Assembly: GCA_965207165.1 (NCBI GenBank)
Contig: OZ242265.1
Location: forward strand, 4,216,001 to 4,280,000
Direction of reading: 5' to 3'
Source: JAAXHV01 sp965207165
GTDB lineage: Bacteria; Pseudomonadota; Gammaproteobacteria; Eutrophobiales; Eutrophobiaceae
DNA length: 64,000 bases
A program made the translations under genes and the position numbers. This document shows, piece by piece, positions 61,686 to 64,000 of the stretch (the stretch's first letter is position 1; every line of letters starts with the position of its first letter). The notes beneath the pieces are model-generated. The model was not told where the DNA came from and did no database searches. It saw nothing but the letters and a program-made list of their open reading frames with translations.

Positions 61686-61718
61686 TTCCTGTCGCTGGCG
61701 TTAACTCCTGTCGCTGTA
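61681..61718 (+). repeat. 19-bp tandem duplication after the MerR gene
   Basis: GTTAATTCCTGTCGCTGGC (61681-61699) and GTTAACTCCTGTCGCTGTA (61700-61718) are adjacent direct repeats with three differences. The first overlaps the stop codon of the MerR gene (TAA at 61683-61685). Confidence 0.75.
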
Positions 61719-61867
61719 CCGTTGAACTTCCATCCGTCATGCCCGGGCCCTGGCATCCTGTCGTGGCTTACCCCTTGTCTGCAGACTGCTTACGGCATGC
61801 CGGGACGGATTTCATAGCGGCTATTCGCGGGATGTAGGTTACAATAAGCCGGTAGTAAACCGTTGGC

Positions 61868-61944
<77 letters not shown>

Positions 61945-61953
61945 ATTTAGTTT

Positions 61954-62050
61954 CAGTTTTCAGTAGCCGGTTTTTGTTGCAGGCGGGGCAGCCTGTTCCC
62001 CATAACTAAAACCTGAAAACTGATAACTGATAACCGACTACTGGAAACTG
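61954..62050. repeat. Imperfect inverted repeat between tRNA-Pro and the Sel1 lipoprotein gene
   Basis: The 21 bases at 61954-61974 and those at 62030-62050 are inverted repeats with three mismatches. The motif GTTTTCAGT(A/C)GCCGGTTT at 61956-61973 recurs at 7116-7133, upstream of the CDP-alcohol transferase gene. TACTGGAAACTGA at the right arm resembles GACTGGAAACTGA upstream of rpmI (56952). It may be a short dispersed element. Confidence 0.5.
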
Positions 62051-62051
62051 A

Positions 62052-62585
62052 ATGAGACTACTGTTTATCCTGTTGGTCTGCGCACACCTGTTCGCAGGGG
62101 GTTGCGCCGATAGCAGGACCGCGAAAGAAGCTTTTGACGACGCGGATTACGATACCGCGTACAAGCTGTTCAAACCCAGAGCCGAGGCCGGCGACGACGA
62201 GGCGCAGAATTACCTGGGCGTACATTATTTCCTGGGTCTGGGCGTAAACCGGGACCTGCACAAGGCGTTGCAGTGGTATGAGAAAGCGGCAATACAGGGA
62301 AACCCGGAGGCGCAATTCAATTATGGCCTGATGTTCCATAACGCTTACGGCACGGAAAGTGACATGACCAATGCTTTCAAGTGGTATTACGCTTCCTACC
62401 GGCAGGGTAATCAAAATGCTGAGCTCTATATGAATACCCTGGCGGATGACAACCTGCTGAGTCCGAACCAGATAGATTATGCCAAGCTCCAGGCAAAACA
62501 GTACATAGCCAATCCCGTAGTAACGGAGCGTGGTTCCGAAGGCACCTTGTTTCGCAACCGCTTACAGACCGGCTCCGAGCAATAA
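62052..62585 (+). CDS. Sel1-repeat lipoprotein
   Basis: A 177-residue exported protein. The N-terminus R-L-L-F-I-L-L-V-C-A-H-L-F-A-G-G-C19 is a lipoprotein signal with Cys19 as the likely lipidated residue (the lipobox A-G-G-C is slightly unusual at -3). Two Sel1-type repeats follow (A-Q-N-Y-L-G-V-H-Y-F-L-G-L-G-V-N-R-D ... A-Q-F-N-Y-G-L-M-F-H-N-A-Y-G), helical pairs that bind proteins. The role is unknown. The stop codon shares one base with the ATG of glmS (TAATG), so the two are translationally coupled. Confidence 0.85.
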   Translation: MRLLFILLVCAHLFAGGCADSRTAKEAFDDADYDTAYKLFKPRAEAGDDEAQNYLGVHYFLGLGVNRDLHKALQWYEKAAIQGNPEAQFNYGLMFHNAYGTESDMTNAFKWYYASYRQGNQNAELYMNTLADDNLLSPNQIDYAKLQAKQYIANPVVTERGSEGTLFRNRLQTGSEQ

Positions 62586-64000
62586 TGTGTGGTATTGTCG
62601 GCGCAGTTGCGCAACGGGATGTTACACCTATCCTCCTGGAAGGGTTACGCCGCCTTGAGTACCGCGGCTATGATTCCGCCGGTATTGTCGTCCTTGACAA
62701 AACAGACGGTTTCGACCGCCTGAGGGTCCAGGGCAAAGTAAACGAGTTGGCGCAATCCGCCGGCGCTTCATCCCTGTACGGCAAAACCGGTCTTGCCCAT
62801 ACCCGCTGGGCGACCCACGGACGTCCGAGCGTCAATAATGCCCATCCCCATATCTGCAGGGATGAAATTGCCCTGGTACACAACGGCATAATTGAAAACC
62901 ACGATGCGCTGCGGACAGAACAAACCGCCGCCGGCTACGCGTTTGCATCCGAGACGGATACGGAAGTCGCGGTCAACCAGATCCACCACAACCTGCAAGG
63001 TAACGGCGATCTCCTTGCTGCAGTAAAACATACCATGGCGGAAATCGAGGGCACCTATGCCCTGGGCGTCGTCCACAAAACCCGGCCGGATCGGCTGATT
63101 GCCGCCAGAAAGGGCAGCCCCCTGGTCATCGGGGTAGGGATCGGCGAACATTTTATTGCGTCGGATATCTTTGCCCTGTTGCCGGTGACGCGGCAGTTTA
63201 TAATCCTGGAGGAGGGAGACCTGGCCGAGGTATTCCGGGGCAGGGTCACCGTATTCGACCGGGACGGCAACCAGGTGGAGCGCGCCCCGGTCACCTCGGA
63301 CATTTCTCCGGACAGCGCCGACAAGGCCGGTTACCGCCATTACATGGCGAAGGAGATCTTCAGCCAGCCCGTGGCTATCGCCGACACACTGGAAGGCAGG
63401 ATTGAGAATGGAGTAGTGATCGAGTCTGAATTCGGCATGGCGGCAACCGGCCTGCTCGACCGTGTGGAAAATATTCATATCATCGCCTGCGGCAGCAGCT
63501 ACCATGCGGGCCTGATTGCGAGGTACTGGCTGGAAGCCGAGGGGATCCAGTGCAGTGTTGATATAGCCAGTGAATACCGTTACCGCGCCAGCGTGGTACC
63601 GGAAAACACCTTGTTCCTCACCATTTCCCAATCGGGGGAGACCCTGGATGTCCTGGAAGCCCTGCGGCTGGCCCGGACCAGGCCGTACCTGGCGTCTCTT
63701 GCCATCTGCAACGTCCCGGAAAGCTCGTTGACGCGCGAGGCGGACATGGTTTTCCTTACCAGGGCCGGGATAGAGATCGGTGTCGCCTCAACCAAGACGT
63801 TCACCACGCAATTGGTTGCCTTGTATATGCTGACGACGGTTATGGCGCGGCGGCGCGGGCTGGCCGGTGACAAGGAAAGGCACATGCTCAACCAGTTGGA
63901 ACGACTGCCCGGCCAGATAAATCACGTGCTTGAGTTGGACAGCCGCCTGAAAAAACTGGCGGAGGAATTTATCCACAAACACCACACCCTGTTCCTGGGC
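62585..64000 (+). CDS. glmS: Glucosamine-fructose-6-phosphate aminotransferase, 5' part
   Basis: The frame opens at ATG 62585 and runs off the window after 472 codons of an enzyme of about 610. The class II glutaminase domain starts M-C2-G-I-V-G-A with the nucleophile Cys2 present, then L-R-R-L-E-Y-R-G-Y-D-S-A-G and H-T-R-W-A-T-H-G. The isomerase half begins with S-Q-S-G-E-T-L-D and A-C-G-S-S-Y-H-A-G, and E-I-G-V-A-S-T-K-T-F-T-T-Q is seen near the edge. GlmS makes glucosamine-6-phosphate from fructose-6-phosphate and glutamine, the start of UDP-GlcNAc synthesis used by the polysaccharide island, peptidoglycan and lipid A. Confidence 0.93.
   Translation, partial: MCGIVGAVAQRDVTPILLEGLRRLEYRGYDSAGIVVLDKTDGFDRLRVQGKVNELAQSAGASSLYGKTGLAHTRWATHGRPSVNNAHPHICRDEIALVHNGIIENHDALRTEQTAAGYAFASETDTEVAVNQIHHNLQGNGDLLAAVKHTMAEIEGTYALGVVHKTRPDRLIAARKGSPLVIGVGIGEHFIASDIFALLPVTRQFIILEEGDLAEVFRGRVTVFDRDGNQVERAPVTSDISPDSADKAGYRHYMAKEIFSQPVAIADTLEGRIENGVVIESEFGMAATGLLDRVENIHIIACGSSYHAGLIARYWLEAEGIQCSVDIASEYRYRASVVPENTLFLTISQSGETLDVLEALRLARTRPYLASLAICNVPESSLTREADMVFLTRAGIEIGVASTKTFTTQLVALYMLTTVMARRRGLAGDKERHMLNQLERLPGQINHVLELDSRLKKLAEEFIHKHHTLFLG

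Overview
The window looks like a chromosome segment of a moderately GC-rich gammaproteobacterium. The main evidence is the block thrS-infC-rpmI-rplT-pheS-pheT-ihfA-merR-tRNA-Pro at the right, an order known from pseudomonads and relatives. Other support comes from lptF-lptG, E. coli-like tRNAs and an O-antigen type locus. Nothing shows a plasmid, prophage or CRISPR array. The presence of cofD/cofE (coenzyme F420), serralysin-type RTX proteases and a BNR/VPS10 protein suggests an environmental, perhaps uncultured lineage. The species cannot be named from this sequence.

Layout. 0.3-10.0 kb: a HIT hydrolase, then a set of lipid-type genes: a YghO-like GNAT acyltransferase, a MobA-like and a LicC-like nucleotidyltransferase, LptF/LptG, a metallophosphoesterase, a CDP-alcohol phosphatidyltransferase, a Tam41-like phosphatidate cytidylyltransferase and an LpxO-like hydroxylase. 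The parts fit the making, trimming, hydroxylation and export of an unusual membrane lipid. This is the strongest candidate here for an undescribed system. 10.1-11.8 kb: cofD and cofE. 11.9-16.2 kb: a two-domain 3-hydroxyacyl-CoA dehydrogenase, gltX and a Fic AMP-transferase. 16.4-16.6 kb: tRNA-Ala and tRNA-Glu. 16.5-23.7 kb: two paralogous RTX metalloproteases and a small overlapping ORF.

23.9-44.0 kb is a surface polysaccharide island. It carries a UDP-glucuronate 4-epimerase, two nucleotide-sugar 6-dehydrogenases, a WbpB/WbpD/WbpE set (2,3-diacetamido glucuronate route), two GT4 glycosyltransferases, a Wzx-like flippase, an O-antigen polymerase/ligase, a PglC/PglD/PglE/PglF-like set (diacetamido-trideoxyhexose primer) and galU. 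Embedded in it are a HEPN/MNT toxin-antitoxin pair, whose MNT partner is fused to a HipB-like DNA-binding domain, and an asparagine-synthase-like amidotransferase whose catalytic Cys2 is Ser.

44.0-54.3 kb: a secreted BNR/VPS10 protein, tRNA-Asn, a class I aminotransferase, uvrB and a third RTX protein with a mosaic of 588-bp and 426-bp near-identical DNA repeats. 54.3-64.0 kb: tRNA-Val with an unusual C33, the thrS...ihfA translation block with infC starting on AUC, a MerR regulator, tRNA-Pro, a Sel1 lipoprotein and the 5' part of glmS, cut by the window edge.

Short palindromic and tandem repeats lie between genes at 2.8-3.2, 6.2, 11.8, 24.9 and 61.7-62.05 kb. Two of them reach into the 3' end of a neighbouring gene. 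In the first 289 bases I see no gene. The only gene-free stretch over 300 bases (2807-3171) is filled by the 49-bp repeat cluster. All family assignments are by motif reading, without database searches.
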